64,000 bases of DNA. Origin: Cryphonectria parasitica EP155 (taxonomy: Eukaryota > Ascomycota > Sordariomycetes > Diaporthales > Cryphonectriaceae). The notes under the pieces are model-generated. The model saw only the letters and a program-made list of their open reading frames with translations. It was not told where the DNA came from and did no database searches. A program made the position numbers and the translations under genes. Position 1 is the stretch's first letter; the number at the start of each line of letters is the position of its first letter. Positions 20,436-31,400 of this stretch are shown here, piece by piece. Location: positions 310,001-374,000 of the forward strand of contig NW_024468917.1 of the NCBI RefSeq assembly GCF_011745365.1, in the 5' to 3' direction.

Positions 20436-21290
20436 ATGGCCGACACCGCCAGCACCTCGAGCCAGTGGACCTTCATCCTCGCCCTGACGGCGCTCTTCCT
20501 CTCCGCCGTCGTCACCCTGCAGATCCTGTCCTCGTACGCCAAGGCCTATATCGCCGCCCCTGCCGAGATCCTGACCTTTGTCGACGCAGCCGACAGCTCC
20601 GTCCACGAGAACGAAAGCTACGACCGCGATGTGTCGCGCCTGCAGCGGCTCGACGACAAGCTGCGCCTGGGCAGGCTGCTGGGCGAGATCCAGAGGGGCG
20701 GCGATGACCTGCGCGAGGAGCTGAACAGCCTACTCATGACCGAGAACGGCAATCTTGCCAGCGACGGGTACAGCGACCTGCGGGACCTGCGGCTGCGGGC
20801 GAGCGCGAGGCTCCTCTGGGCGTCCAAGAGGAAGGGCCTCGAGGACAAGGTCCGCCGCCTGGACATGCTCCGCATGCGGTTCCTGGTGGTATACATGGGC
20901 ATCGTCTCGAGCGGTGCTGCCGACCACCACAACAGCAACAGCAACAGCACCAGCACCGGCAACGGCGCCAAGCACGAACGAAAGTCGTCGGCAAAGGACC
21001 CCGAGAAGGTGGGCGACCGCCTCTTCAACCAGGAGTACTCGGCCCGACCGCAGCTGCCCAAGGGCCTGGGGGAGGCTATCAGGCAGAAGCCTATGCTGCG
21101 GCGGCTCAGCACCACGCCCTTGAGGAATACCGAGAACAGCGAGAGGAGCCGGAAACAACAAGGCTGGGCTGGGGTCATCCGCGAGCTGCAGCTCTCGCCG
21201 CTGCTCCACAAGCGCCACGCCAGCATCGAGAGGGCCATGTCGCCCTCTCCTACACTGGTCGGGTCTCCGACTCCGGGATCGTCACCGTGA
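20436..21290 (+). CDS. Hypothetical membrane-anchored protein
   Basis: A 284-residue single exon from ATG 20436 (MADTASTSSQWTF). One N-terminal hydrophobic helix (about residues 10-33, FILALTALFLSAVVTLQILS) is followed by a charged, probably helical region (YDRDVSRLQRLDDKLRLGRL, about 68-90; ASARLLWASKRKGLEDKVRR, about 120-145). A second moderately hydrophobic segment, FLVVYMGIVSSGAA, follows. The rest is a Ser/Asn/Thr-rich, basic, disordered tail ending PSPTLVGSPTPGSSP. Translation from an in-phase ATG at 20238 would add 66 residues of Ser/Pro-rich sequence that looks like leader. I do not recognise the family. The topology suggests an integral membrane protein with a long cytosolic or lumenal tail. 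Confidence 0.7.
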   Translation: MADTASTSSQWTFILALTALFLSAVVTLQILSSYAKAYIAAPAEILTFVDAADSSVHENESYDRDVSRLQRLDDKLRLGRLLGEIQRGGDDLREELNSLLMTENGNLASDGYSDLRDLRLRASARLLWASKRKGLEDKVRRLDMLRMRFLVVYMGIVSSGAADHHNSNSNSTSTGNGAKHERKSSAKDPEKVGDRLFNQEYSARPQLPKGLGEAIRQKPMLRRLSTTPLRNTENSERSRKQQGWAGVIRELQLSPLLHKRHASIERAMSPSPTLVGSPTPGSSP

Positions 21291-22630
21291 TGGCAAAGTT
21301 CCATGTCACAAGAGGGGAATTGGAAGAAAGAAGAAATAAACCCCCCCCCCCCCCCCGCCCAAAAAAAAAGGTTGTAAGGAGGAGAATAACGAAGGGGGAA
21401 AAAGAATGGGAAAGGATTCTACGATTGTCATGATTTTCACGTTCTACATATACGACTTTGGGGCCGGAGCTGCAGACACACCTATCTTTTCCCCAGGAGA
21501 TGATCATCAACCACTCAGCGCACGAATATCTCACGGCCGTTTATCTGTTTGGATTTTAACTATTTATATTTTGACATTTCTTTTCTATGGTGGTCTTGGT
21601 TGATGTTGAAAGAGAGGAGAGAGAGAGAGAGAGAGAGAAACAGAGACGAAGAGGGTGCATAATTGATGGCATCAGGTAGTTGAGTGGTTGCTGGGCATTG
21701 CGGACGAGGAGGAGCAACAAGCACGCAGGCACGCATCTACATCACGACATATTTTGGTTTTAATTTCCAGAGGGCATTTTAGTATTGGGGAGTTTGATAC
21801 CCCCTTTGAACGCTTTACCCCTTTCTCCCTCAGAGTCATAACATTGTATAGCATTGGAAAAAGGTGTCAATATTGGTTCACCCAAGTTGATTTGTTTTAT
21901 ATAATGTCACTTGACTGCATTTCACTTTTTCCCCACCGTTTGTCGTCTTTCGTCAGGACTGGTTTGAAAGGAAGAAGACATTGGGTGTCACAAGTAGTAT
22001 GAGGTTTTTTGCAAGCAATACACCATTTGTCTTATCTACACGAGGATGATGAGAATGAAGAGTATCTATTTCCATACAAATTTATCTACCTTGTTGTAAT
22101 AAAATAGATGTTCTTGAATGCAATCAGGACTTTCCAGTCCAACTCACTGTCAATTCTATTTCTAGAACTCCAAGATTATTTCGAGCTCTGTGCACCAATT
22201 GGCCTCTATACAGAGACAGTATCTTAAATAACAATCATTACGGAAAGTAATAGTGTATATTGTACAAGATGAAAAAAGATTAACAATTGAGAAATGGTTA
22301 CTGTTTCTCAACGTGCCGGCTCGGACCGAAGCACGGCACATAGCGGGAGAGCATTTACGCGGAACACCCGCGGGGTAATGATTTCACTAAATTATATATG
22401 ACTGACCCTCTTCTCTCTTGTCCTTCTCTGAAGCTCACTTTTCATTTCTCATCGTGACTTGTTCATTCAATCTTTTCATGCCTCCTCGTCTACCATTCTT
22501 GCAACGCCTCTCCACACCACCAAGAAGACCAACAACACGTCCACAACCACAACAAAGACCTCCCATCACCACCACCACACCTCCTCTTTCCCTCTCATCA
22601 TCGCCCTACCACACCCACCCACCTCTCAAA
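21291..22630. repeat. Intergenic with C run and GA tract
   Basis: Untranslated region with a run of 16 C at 21341-21356 and a (GA)n tract at about 21616-21638. The stretch from about 21.9 to 22.3 kb is AT-rich. No gene is seen. The last 150 bases form the leader of the next gene and contain an in-phase ATG at 22478. Confidence 0.55.
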
Positions 22631-23352
22631 ATGCGCCTCCCCTACGTCGCCGACCCTCCACCCACCACAGACCCCCAAGACCAAGCCATCGTCGACCGCA
22701 TCCGGGCCCGGCGCCACCCGCGCCCCTTGCAGGCCCTCGACCTCACCCTGCTGCACTCGCCGCCCGTGGCAGACGGGTGGAACGCCTTTTTAGGCGCCGT
22801 GCGGACGCGCACCACCTCGGTGCCGGACCTGGTCCGCGAGCTGGCCATCTCGCGCGTGGCGGTGGTCAACCGGGCGTGGTACGAGTGGGGCCATCATGCG
22901 CCGCTGGCGGTGGCGGCGGGCGCGGGCGAGGCGGTGATGGCTGCGGTGCGGCGGGAGGGCCCTCTTGGGCTGGGGGATCGGCCTGTTGGTGCTGGAGAGG
23001 GAGAAGGAGAGGGAGGGTTGGATGAGGGTCAGTGGGCGGCGGTTGTTTTGGCGGATGAGATGACGCGGAATGTGGAGGTTGGGGAGGAGACGTTTGCGGC
23101 GGTCAGGAGGGCCTGGGGCGAGCGGGGGACCGTGGAGATTGTGGCTGTTGTGTCTTGTTATAATTGTGTGAGCCGGTTTCTGGTGGCCTTGGATGGTGAG
23201 TTTCTTTTCTTTTGTCCTTCTCCCTCTTTGCTGTTTCTTTCCCTCTGCGTCTGATTGTAAGCTTGATTGATCTTTGAATGGAATGTGTTGGCTAATAATA
23301 GTTTGATTTAGTTGGTGAGAGGAACGGTACTGGGCCTGATGCTGCGCATTGA
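22631..23352 (+). CDS. AhpD / carboxymuconolactone decarboxylase-like protein
   Basis: Two exons, 22631-23195 and 23312-23352 (116-base intron, GTGAGT donor, CTAAT branch), give 201 residues. Helical segments LQALDLTLLHSPPVADGWNA, VPDLVRELAISRVAVVNRAW YEWGHH and the conserved end CYNCVSRFLVALDVGERNG match the CMD/AhpD-like fold used by fungal proteins of this type. The CxxC of CYNC is present, but the histidine of the AhpD CxxCxxxH motif is not (Phe instead), so peroxidase activity is doubtful. An in-phase ATG at 22478 would add 51 residues rich in Arg, Pro and Thr with no acidic residue, which could be a mitochondrial targeting peptide. It converges on the FAD oxidoreductase. Confidence 0.8.
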
Positions 23353-23661
23353 GCTTCTTCATGGCTCGTCGTCTGAGATAGGAGGGTATTACTTGGATGA
23401 GGAGGCTGTTATGGATGAAATAGCCTCTTGTTGTTGTTGTTGTTGTTGTTGTTGTTGAGAGGCTTAGAGGTTGTTGCTTGAGGCAGGCCTGGTTCTTCTT
23501 CTTCTTCTTCTTCAGGACGATCAGTTCTACAGATCAGGCAACATGATTTCAGTCCTATAAACACAATATTCATGCCGCAGTATAGACCCAAATCATGAGT
23601 AAACATCTTCACCAACATGGTGATCATCATCATCTTGTCTTTCTCTATACATCCTTTTATT
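23353..23661. repeat. Trinucleotide repeats between convergent genes
   Basis: A (TTG)n tract at about 23427-23457 and a (TTC)n tract at about 23491-23512 occupy the gap between the 3' ends of the CMD-like and FAD oxidoreductase genes. No gene is seen. Confidence 0.7.
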
Positions 23662-25182
23662 CTACGACTGCTCCTTGAGATCAGCCATGAGGGCCTCCAT
23701 CTCATCCACCGTCCCAACAGGGCCCCAGTCCTCCCTCGCCTTCTCCGCCCTCTCAGCACCCACCAAAAACACCTGCGGCACACCATGCCCCTCCAGATCC
23801 CCCTCCATCATCCTCGCCACGCCCCGACCCGCCAGCGCACACCGCGGCATGCCATGTCCCGTGAACCCAGACGCAATATACAAGCCCTCCCCGCCGCCCA
23901 GGCTCTCCGGCACAGGACCGACCCAGGGGCTCTGGTCGCGCGAATACGCCATGATCCCAGTCCACTCCATGGCCGCCTCCAGCCCCCTCTTCTTGTTCTC
24001 CTCCTTGCCGTCAAGGTCCAGCACAGGCTCCAGCTCCGTGCGCAGCCACGCCGCCACCCTCTCCTCCACCACATCATCATGCCACTCGCCCACCGCCATG
24101 CCCTTGGCCAGGTGTCTGCCGCCGCCCAGGATCAGCTCCCCGCCGGGAAGTGGCCTCTGCACGAGGTACTCGTCCCGCGTCGCCGCGCTGTCGTCCTCGT
24201 CCTTGAGCCGGCCGAAGAACACGTACGAGTAGTCCAGCCCCACCCTCGGCTCCGTGGGCGGCAGCAGCGCGCCCACCTGGCCGCGCACCGGCACGATCAG
24301 GTCTGAGAAGGCCGGGAGCAGGCGTGACGTATAGCCGTTGGTGGCCAGGAGCACCTTGGGCGCCGTGATGGGCCCGCGCGCCGTCTGCACCGTCCACTGC
24401 CTGCCGTCGGCTGCCCTGGACACGCCCGTCACCGCCGTGTTAGTCTGCAGGTTGAAGGCGGCCGGCGCGTGTGTGGCCAGCAGCGTCTCGAGGACCCAGC
24501 ACACCAGCTTGTACGGCCACATGCTGGCCGCGTACCGCTGCACGATGGCGCCCTTGACGTCGGGCTGGTTCAGGCGCAGGGTGTCCAGGGTCAAGCCTGC
24601 CGCCCAGTCATCTTCTCCTCCTTCTCCTTCTCCTTCCTTGCTGCTGCTGCTGCTGCCACGGCCACTCCGCACCACCCCGTCCGGCCCAACGGCGACAATC
24701 TTGTCGGCAAACTCGGGCACTTTTTCCCGCAGCCTGGGAACCGCCTCCTTGGCCGCCTCGTACACGTCCTCGCTGAGCATGGCGTGCACGCCCGGCAGGC
24801 TGCGCCACCCACACTGGACGCCCTCGCGCTCGACGAGATCCCGCAGGAAGAAGTACGTCTCCAGCTCGAACCTGGCCACCTCGGGCGACGTGCCGTACAG
24901 GAACGGCTGGCAGTGGCCGCCGTTGCGGCCCGTGGCGCCCCAGCAGGCCTCGCGGGCCTCGAGCATGACGAGGCGCGAGCTGGGCTGGGCTTCTTTGAGG
25001 AAGCGCGCGGCGAAGGAGCCCGTCATGCCGGTGCCGATGATGATGGTGTCGGCTGTGGCGGGGAGGTCGGCTGTCGTGCGGTGGTTGAGGAGCTTTGGGG
25101 AGGGGTCTTTGTGCCAGTAGGAGAGGGTTGAGTTGGGCACGGGTAGGCCTGACTGGCCTTCTCTGACCTCGCGGAGGACCAT
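23662..25182 (-). CDS. FAD-dependent oxidoreductase (DAO superfamily)
   Basis: A 506-residue single-exon flavoprotein of the D-amino-acid oxidase superfamily, in the fungal group annotated near gamma-glutamylputrescine or glycine/sarcosine oxidases. The Rossmann dinucleotide site TIIIGTGMTGSFAARFL (residues 46-62, GxGxxG at 50-55) is followed by VMLEAREACWGATGRNGGHC (72-91), whose Glu binds the FAD ribose. GPITAPKVLLATNGYTSRLL, the middle FAD strand, and GGRH, then YIASGFTGHGMPRCALAGRG at the C-terminus, complete the fold. A Ser/Gly/Glu-rich insert lies near residues 175-190. No signal peptide or peroxisomal SKL-type end is seen (ends LKEQS). The substrate cannot be told from sequence; an amine or amino acid is likely. 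Confidence 0.88.
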   Translation of the reverse strand: MVLREVREGQSGLPVPNSTLSYWHKDPSPKLLNHRTTADLPATADTIIIGTGMTGSFAARFLKEAQPSSRLVMLEAREACWGATGRNGGHCQPFLYGTSPEVARFELETYFFLRDLVEREGVQCGWRSLPGVHAMLSEDVYEAAKEAVPRLREKVPEFADKIVAVGPDGVVRSGRGSSSSSKEGEGEGGEDDWAAGLTLDTLRLNQPDVKGAIVQRYAASMWPYKLVCWVLETLLATHAPAAFNLQTNTAVTGVSRAADGRQWTVQTARGPITAPKVLLATNGYTSRLLPAFSDLIVPVRGQVGALLPPTEPRVGLDYSYVFFGRLKDEDDSAATRDEYLVQRPLPGGELILGGGRHLAKGMAVGEWHDDVVEERVAAWLRTELEPVLDLDGKEENKKRGLEAAMEWTGIMAYSRDQSPWVGPVPESLGGGEGLYIASGFTGHGMPRCALAGRGVARMMEGDLEGHGVPQVFLVGAERAEKAREDWGPVGTVDEMEALMADLKEQS

Positions 25183-26807
25183 TTTTGAGGGAATATGAGG
25201 GGTGTGGGGCGGTCCTCACGAAGGGAATTTGTGAGTTGGTAAGTGAGTGAGTGATTGTGAGTGTGTGTGTGTGTGAAAATGAAGAAGAAGAAGTGGGATT
25301 GAAAGAATATTCTGAATAAATAGAAAGTGAAAAAGAGAGAGTCAAAAAATCGAGACTTGAGAAGAAACATGCGTAAGATGATGCACTCTGATAATAATTA
25401 GTTGAGCCGACTCCGGGCCCGGAAGTAGAGCGGGGAAGCCCACCGGCACCTTTATCTTCAAAAGGTACCCACGTGGTGATTATTTCACAGTTATCGCACG
25501 CCTCGGCTGGAAGAACCATATTGGGCTTGGGATACAAATGACAGGTCTGGATTAATGGAACTGTCTTTTTAAAAGTGTACTTTCTCGTGTTGGTCTAGAC
25601 ATTTTTGAACTGACCGTGTTTGGATGGCCCTTTAACAGAGTCTCCTTGCTGTCAATTCAAACGTAATGAGTATTACAACTACTCTAAGGGATGGATATTA
25701 ACCTTTCGCCACATTGGCAATATTGAACTTCAACAATTGTTCATTAGCCTAAGGCTAACTGCGTTCCAGTGTTCTGCATAGGAGCTACGGTATAGACTGC
25801 CCGGGCGTCGAAGTGTTGACATTCATTTTTGAAGAGCATCGTACGTCCCTTTGGAGAGCATGTTTGTCAAGCAGCAGATACTAGTGAACACAGGGCTTGG
25901 TTCCAAAATTCAATGCTTGTACGTGCTCAATGGTCTTGTGTTGCTTTGTCACACACTTCTTTATCTGTCTAATTACGGTACAATTGCATTGTTGCGGTAC
26001 ATAACAACTTAGTTTCGACCTCACAATCTGTGTATTTTGGTCCAGATGCGCCCATATGTTAATACATCTTCAATATTGACGATCGTTCCAATAAGTTGGT
26101 CAAGTCTAATATCATGTATACCAAATATAGCAAAGCTCAAGACCTACCTCTTCTTACTGATTACTCTACTTACCAACATATTTTGCTCGTCCGTGCTCAG
26201 ATAAGTCAATTGACTTGACGGCCTGTCTCTGCAGAGAGCCCCATACGAGTACTGTCTCACAGAATAGATGTGCTTGTCTCCGATGATTGTCAGCAGAGAC
26301 ATCAGATTATGGAGGACTACTTGGTCATCTAGGTAGCAATGTGAACACTTACAGTTACAAGCGAGTGTTGCCCCTGACCACTTTTCATCCACTGAATGTT
26401 ATGCTTGATTTGGACCCGAGCACCAACCAGTTCCTTGAAACAACTTACCTTATCCTCAATCCTGTCCAGATAAGACGCTGTAATCAGTTTTCCCTCAGAA
26501 TATTCATTACTACTTACAATTGCAATCCAATGTCACTGGCTAAGTCGCTAGGAGCAACTACCTACAACTTGGTAGACTAGACTGCTCCTCAGAAAGGCAA
26601 GATTAACGAGTTGCAGCCTCGAGTATTAGCAAAATAGTACTGTAAATCAAAACGCCACATGGAAGAATGACTTAGCCGAGTTACGTGACATCTTGTACCA
26701 GAGAGCAAGTGTCCGGATGAACATATCTTTTGTGCAGTCAGTAAGATCCCGCTCCAAAGGGAGAGAATGTGAAAAAGAATGTGAGAGGAAATGGAAGACA
26801 AAGTGCG

Positions 26808-26841
<34 letters not shown>

Positions 26842-26907
26842 CCCCTCGCCATTAGCCACCAACTCACCTGCAACAACAAAATTTGTCTGCACAATCAACA
26901 GAGCGAG
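25183..26907. other. Gene-free stretch, 1.7 kb
   Basis: The left end is the leader of the FAD oxidoreductase, with a (GT)n tract at about 25259-25275. The rest is AT-rich with stops in all frames. A (CT)n tract lies at about 26808-26836. No gene is supported. Confidence 0.5.
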
Positions 26908-27159
26908 CTACTTCTTGGACAATCCGCCCGTGCTGTACTGCACACCAGAGTTCGCGCTGCCGTACTTTTCCTTGCGGAAATTGCATGCAGAACACAGTCC
27001 CTGGACCTTCTCGATGCCCTGCGGGTTCTCATCCCAGCAGCACAGCCTGGTAGAAGGCTTGTCTTTGCCCTGGGTGAGTCCGATGGCGCACTGGGAGCCG
27101 GGGCGGACCGTCACCTGGGAGTGGGAGCAGTCGTACTCGATCCAGTGTGTGCCGCACAT
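26908..27159 (-). CDS. Small cysteine-rich hypothetical protein
   Basis: An 83-residue open frame from ATG 27159 (MCGTHWIEYDCSHS). The cysteines and histidines are spaced as C-x2-H, C-x-H, C, CC and C-x2-C (GLCSACNF near residue 58), the layout seen in many short uncharacterised fungal proteins that look like zinc-binding knuckles (CGH-type start, GLCxxC end). There is no signal peptide. It is rich in Lys, Gly and Ser towards the C-terminus (GVQYSTGGLSKK). The ORF is short and lies in gene-poor DNA, so the call rests on the cysteine pattern alone. Function unknown. Confidence 0.5.
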   Translation of the reverse strand: MCGTHWIEYDCSHSQVTVRPGSQCAIGLTQGKDKPSTRLCCWDENPQGIEKVQGLCSACNFRKEKYGSANSGVQYSTGGLSKK

Positions 27160-28449
27160 CTTGGGCGGATGGGGGAAGACGTATCGCAATTACCAGGCAA
27201 TGCTGGTAAAGGCGAGAGTGTGAGAGGAGATGGGAGATTCTTGGCCCATGCAGTGGTGATTGATTGGGTGCTGAGTGTTGACTATTTCCACTGTTGCAGG
27301 GCCAAGAAGAGGAGGAAGAAGGCTTCAGTGGAAAGGAGTCCAACAACTCAGTAGACCAATGAGGGTTTTCGTAAGGGAAAGAAGCTGGCTTTCTCGCAAC
27401 TCTAGAAGAGATCGTTCTGTAATGATTGGTGGATTGTGATGTCAAGTTGTGTAGAACACCGCAGAGCCACGAGCGGTACACTTGTTTATAATATGCAGTA
27501 CACTTTGGGTAACATGGCTGTAGACAGAATATTTCACTGCCTTCGCCAACCCAAAGCTGAACACGCACGCTACTCATCTGGAGGAAGGCTAAATTAAGAC
27601 CAGGAAGCTCATTGTTACAACCATTCACTACTCAGTAATCATGGAATAACAGCCACAGGCTGGTGTTTGAACAGTGCCTTTGTGCTCCTAGAGTGGGACT
27701 GTAAAGAGCCTGCTTCACCCGTCTGCCCCCCTTGGAGCCTGTGCAATGGAGCTTTGTCTGAAGGTTTCAGCGTCAAGGGTCTCTGTAAATTTCTCAAGCA
27801 CGGAGAAGAAAGCTCCTGCAGGTGTGATTTGTGCTTTAGAGAAGGAATTGGTAGTCTTTCTTTGGTGAGGGTTTGCTACAATAATTTGAACTTTTGGCGA
27901 AAGCGCATTTGGGCATAGCAGAAAAAGTCACAGAGCCGAAGAGGGTTGATGGAATTGGATATTCAAATTGTAGCTTGAGAGGATTACTGCGTGAGACGGA
28001 TGAGAGATATTTATATCAAGCAGCTTGAACATGCTTGAGGTGGAGTATTGAATGAATGTGAAAGGACATTGAGATGGCAAATCGGCTTTCCCAAAGGACA
28101 ACACAGGTTCACACATAGAAAGAGGATTTCCGCCCTGTGCTTTGTTCACCCCACAAGACAGTCAATCCCACGGTTAGATGTCTTCCCCACAACCAACGTG
28201 GGTTTCCTCGAGTGGTTTTTGGCACTTTCCATTACTCCTTCGTGCGCAAAAGATGGCAGTATAAGAAGTTGCTGCTACGGAAACGGACGAAAGTAACATT
28301 CGGTAAAAACGCCAGAATTCCCTATCCGTCACGCCCCTAGACCCAAACTCCATTCGACACACGCTTCCCAAAGCAGTCTTGGCAATTTCATCTTTTTGAT
28401 GGCCTTGCATAGTAAGAGACGCACATAGGCCAAGACATGAACAAGCCTT
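27160..28449. other. Intergenic, upstream of small protein and downstream of mrc1
   Basis: Probably the promoter of the small cysteine-rich gene on the left and the mrc1 3' untranslated region on the right. Overlapping short open frames on both strands show no family feature. Confidence 0.45.
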
Positions 28450-31400
28450 TTATTCGAACTTGCCCGCCCCAAACAATCCACCAACAACCTTGCCCCGGCC
28501 CTTAACAGCTTTGAACTTCTTCTCCTCCCTCCGCCTCTCCACCTCGACCAACTTGGCGCGGCGGTCCGTCTCCCGCGCGATGTAGCTAATCCCGCTCCTC
28601 TTGCCCGCGTTCTTCTTGATCTTGCCCCCTTCGCCAAACCCACTGCCATTACCGGCCGCACCGGCACTGGGTCCTGAGCTAGCTGTCGACGCGGTGCTCA
28701 TGAGCGAGTTCGCCGTTGCCTTCCGCAGCAGTGTAGGGACCCTGAAGCCCCCATTCGCTGCTGTGGACGCAGGTGCCGCAAAGGCCATCCTGCCCACACC
28801 GGTGCTGCCGGTTGAGACAGTAGACGAGCCCTGCCGCTTGAGGCTGATCCGGTCGACCACTCCTGCGCCTGTGTGTCGGCGGCGGCGGCTGCTGGGATTG
28901 GAATTCTCCTTGTTAGACGTTGAGCCCTCATCATTGGAATCTTCGGCGTGGCCTTCACTATCGGAACCAAAGTCCGTAGCGGTGATGACTGTGTTGCTGC
29001 TTGGCTCGTCGAGGAGGTTGGAGAGCGTCTCGCGGATCTCACCGAGACTCGCTGGCCTGCGGCTGGCTTTGGTCCTGCGTTCGGCAGCTGGTCGCCGCTG
29101 AGCACCGGCGGCAGTAGCTTCGGTAGGTTGACTGTCCGGCACCACTGTCTGCTGCTCCTGGGACATGGCACCCGTCGTGGAGTTGGATAGCTGGGTCTCG
29201 TTGTTGCCTGCCCCCGGCTGGATCTCAAAGAGGAAGTCCATCTCCTCGTCACTCCCAATATCCTCGATTGTGCGCATGAATGCCTGGTTCCGCGGGTTCT
29301 CTGCAACCTTGGAGATGCGCTCATCCGTGAACAGAGCCTTCTGCATCTTGGCGAATTGGCGCCGCTTCATGCGGCGGCGGGCCTCGCCTCCGTCGTCAGA
29401 GTCTGAGAGATCGTAGTCTGCACCGCGCTTGCGTCGCAGCATTCCCCTGGTGATATCGTGGAAAAGTTTGTCGGTCTGCTTGGCATCTTCGGCTCGTTCG
29501 CGTTCGCTGGATCGGGAATTGTCAGCAGATGGACATATGAGAAGTAGATATGTGTGACGTACGCATGAAGGGCGGCGATCTTGAGCTCCTCGAGCTGGTT
29601 GCCCTGCGTCTGGTCATCGATCATCTCATGGACGGAGGCAAGGTCATCGTCGTCACTGTCCTCGCCATCGACGCCACCAAGACCAGCATACTCGTCCTCG
29701 GATTCTTCGGCCTGCTCCTGGACCATCTCCTTAGCCCTGCTCTTCTTTCTGTCGAACTCGTCTCGCTTCTTCTGTTTCTTTTCTCGTGCTGCGGCGTCCT
29801 TCATGACGTTGAAGGCTGTAGGCTTAGAGGCAGCATCGTAATCGTCTTCATCATCTTCCGAGTCCGAAGCAATGACGGCCTTCCTCCTGAGACGTCCTCG
29901 CTTTTGCAACAACGGGGATTCATGTGACATGTCTTTGATCGGGCTTGTGTCGTGGGCCACCGTGCTGATGGTGGACACAGGCTGCTCAACAAATCTCTCC
30001 TTGAGAGGGGTCCAGTCCTGGAAGCCACCATCTTGCGTGGGAATGATCAGCTGAGAAGGCTGACTACCAAGATCGTCCCTTAAGAGACTGTCGAGGCCAT
30101 GAGTCTGAGACTGCGTGAAGTCAAGCTGGATCTGAGACTCCTTCTCACTGCCCTGTGTCTCTCTCTGCGTGGCCGGGACGTCCTGGCTATCCAGTATCAT
30201 GGCGTCCGAAGTCGCACTATCGTTCTGCGAGAACTGCGAGTCAGGGAAATTGTCGAACGTAGGCATGGGCTGTGACGGAGAGACCATAGGACCCGTTTGA
30301 CTGTCGTCCATCGTTCCTGCAAATATCTGGGTGAGGCGCAGTCCGGCGGGCTCTCCATTGTCGACTGGCAGTCCGGGGATAAAGGTCTTCGCAGCAGATC
30401 GCAGAACCGAGGTTGGAACTTCAGGTGACGTATGCGTGTTGGGGCGAGGTGTAAAGGTGACGGCTTGAGTGGCAATCGGTTTGGGAGTGAAGTTGATGGC
30501 ATGCGACTTCAATGGCTTTGGGGTCGCCTCGATCTCGAGATGATCATCGTCAGACTTGACGGCGAGAGACACCTTGGGACGACGAGCTTGCGCAAAGGCT
30601 GGTGCCTCGTCCATTCCATCCTCATCTTCGGCACCCCAGCGGTGTTTCTCTTCCTCCTCGTCAGGGTCGACCCATGACTTTTCAGACTCGGAGGCCGAGC
30701 CCTCACTTTCAGCATCCTCGTCTGCAGCATCATCGATCAGATTGTGCACAGCAGAAGAATTCTCTGCAGTGTCTTCAGCCTCGGGGCCCGCAGCTTCCTC
30801 TTCCTCGACCTGTTCTTCATCATCGTCATCACCGTCAACAACCATGCCCTCGGTATTGTCTTCCTCTTCTTCAGAACCAGATAGCTCGATGTCGATGTCG
30901 TTCTCGTCCTTATCGCCTGCCTCTGAAGCCTCTGCTTCGTAATCGTCATCGTCGCTTGCACTATCGTCCCAAGCCAGCGGATCATCACCCTTAGCTCGCT
31001 TCTCCTTCTTAGCCTCCTCTCTCTCACGATGCATGATCTCTTCGGCCTCTCGTCTCGCACGTGCCACCATATCCTCGATCTGCTCGCGGTCACGCTCACG
31101 CTCCTCTTCCGTCTGAATGTGGATGCCCTTTGCCTTGAGCATCTCCAGCCGCCTCTCACGCTCCAGTTTCGCCTGCTCTCTGGCGCGTTGCTGGAGGTGA
31201 GCCTGAAGCTCGCCGGGCGTCATTGCGGCTTTGTCCGTCTTCTTGTGCGTCTTACGCTCAGGAGAGTCGAGGTGAGCAAGCTGTCGGAGGAGGCGAAGAG
31301 ATTTAGATTCCCTTGCTTTGCCCGTAGGGATACGGTCAAATACGGCGTCGAGTTTGCTTTTCTTGTTGATGATCATGAGCTCATCTTCATTGTCAGAGCC

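Noticed and set aside
23427..23512. Closely spaced short repeats that could suggest an array
   Set aside because: Simple TTG and TTC microsatellites without spacers; not CRISPR, which is not expected in a fungus.
27029..27628. 199-codon minus-strand frame overlapping the small cysteine-rich gene
   Set aside because: Different phase from the cysteine-rich frame, no recognisable motif and many rare residues; treated as a shadow.
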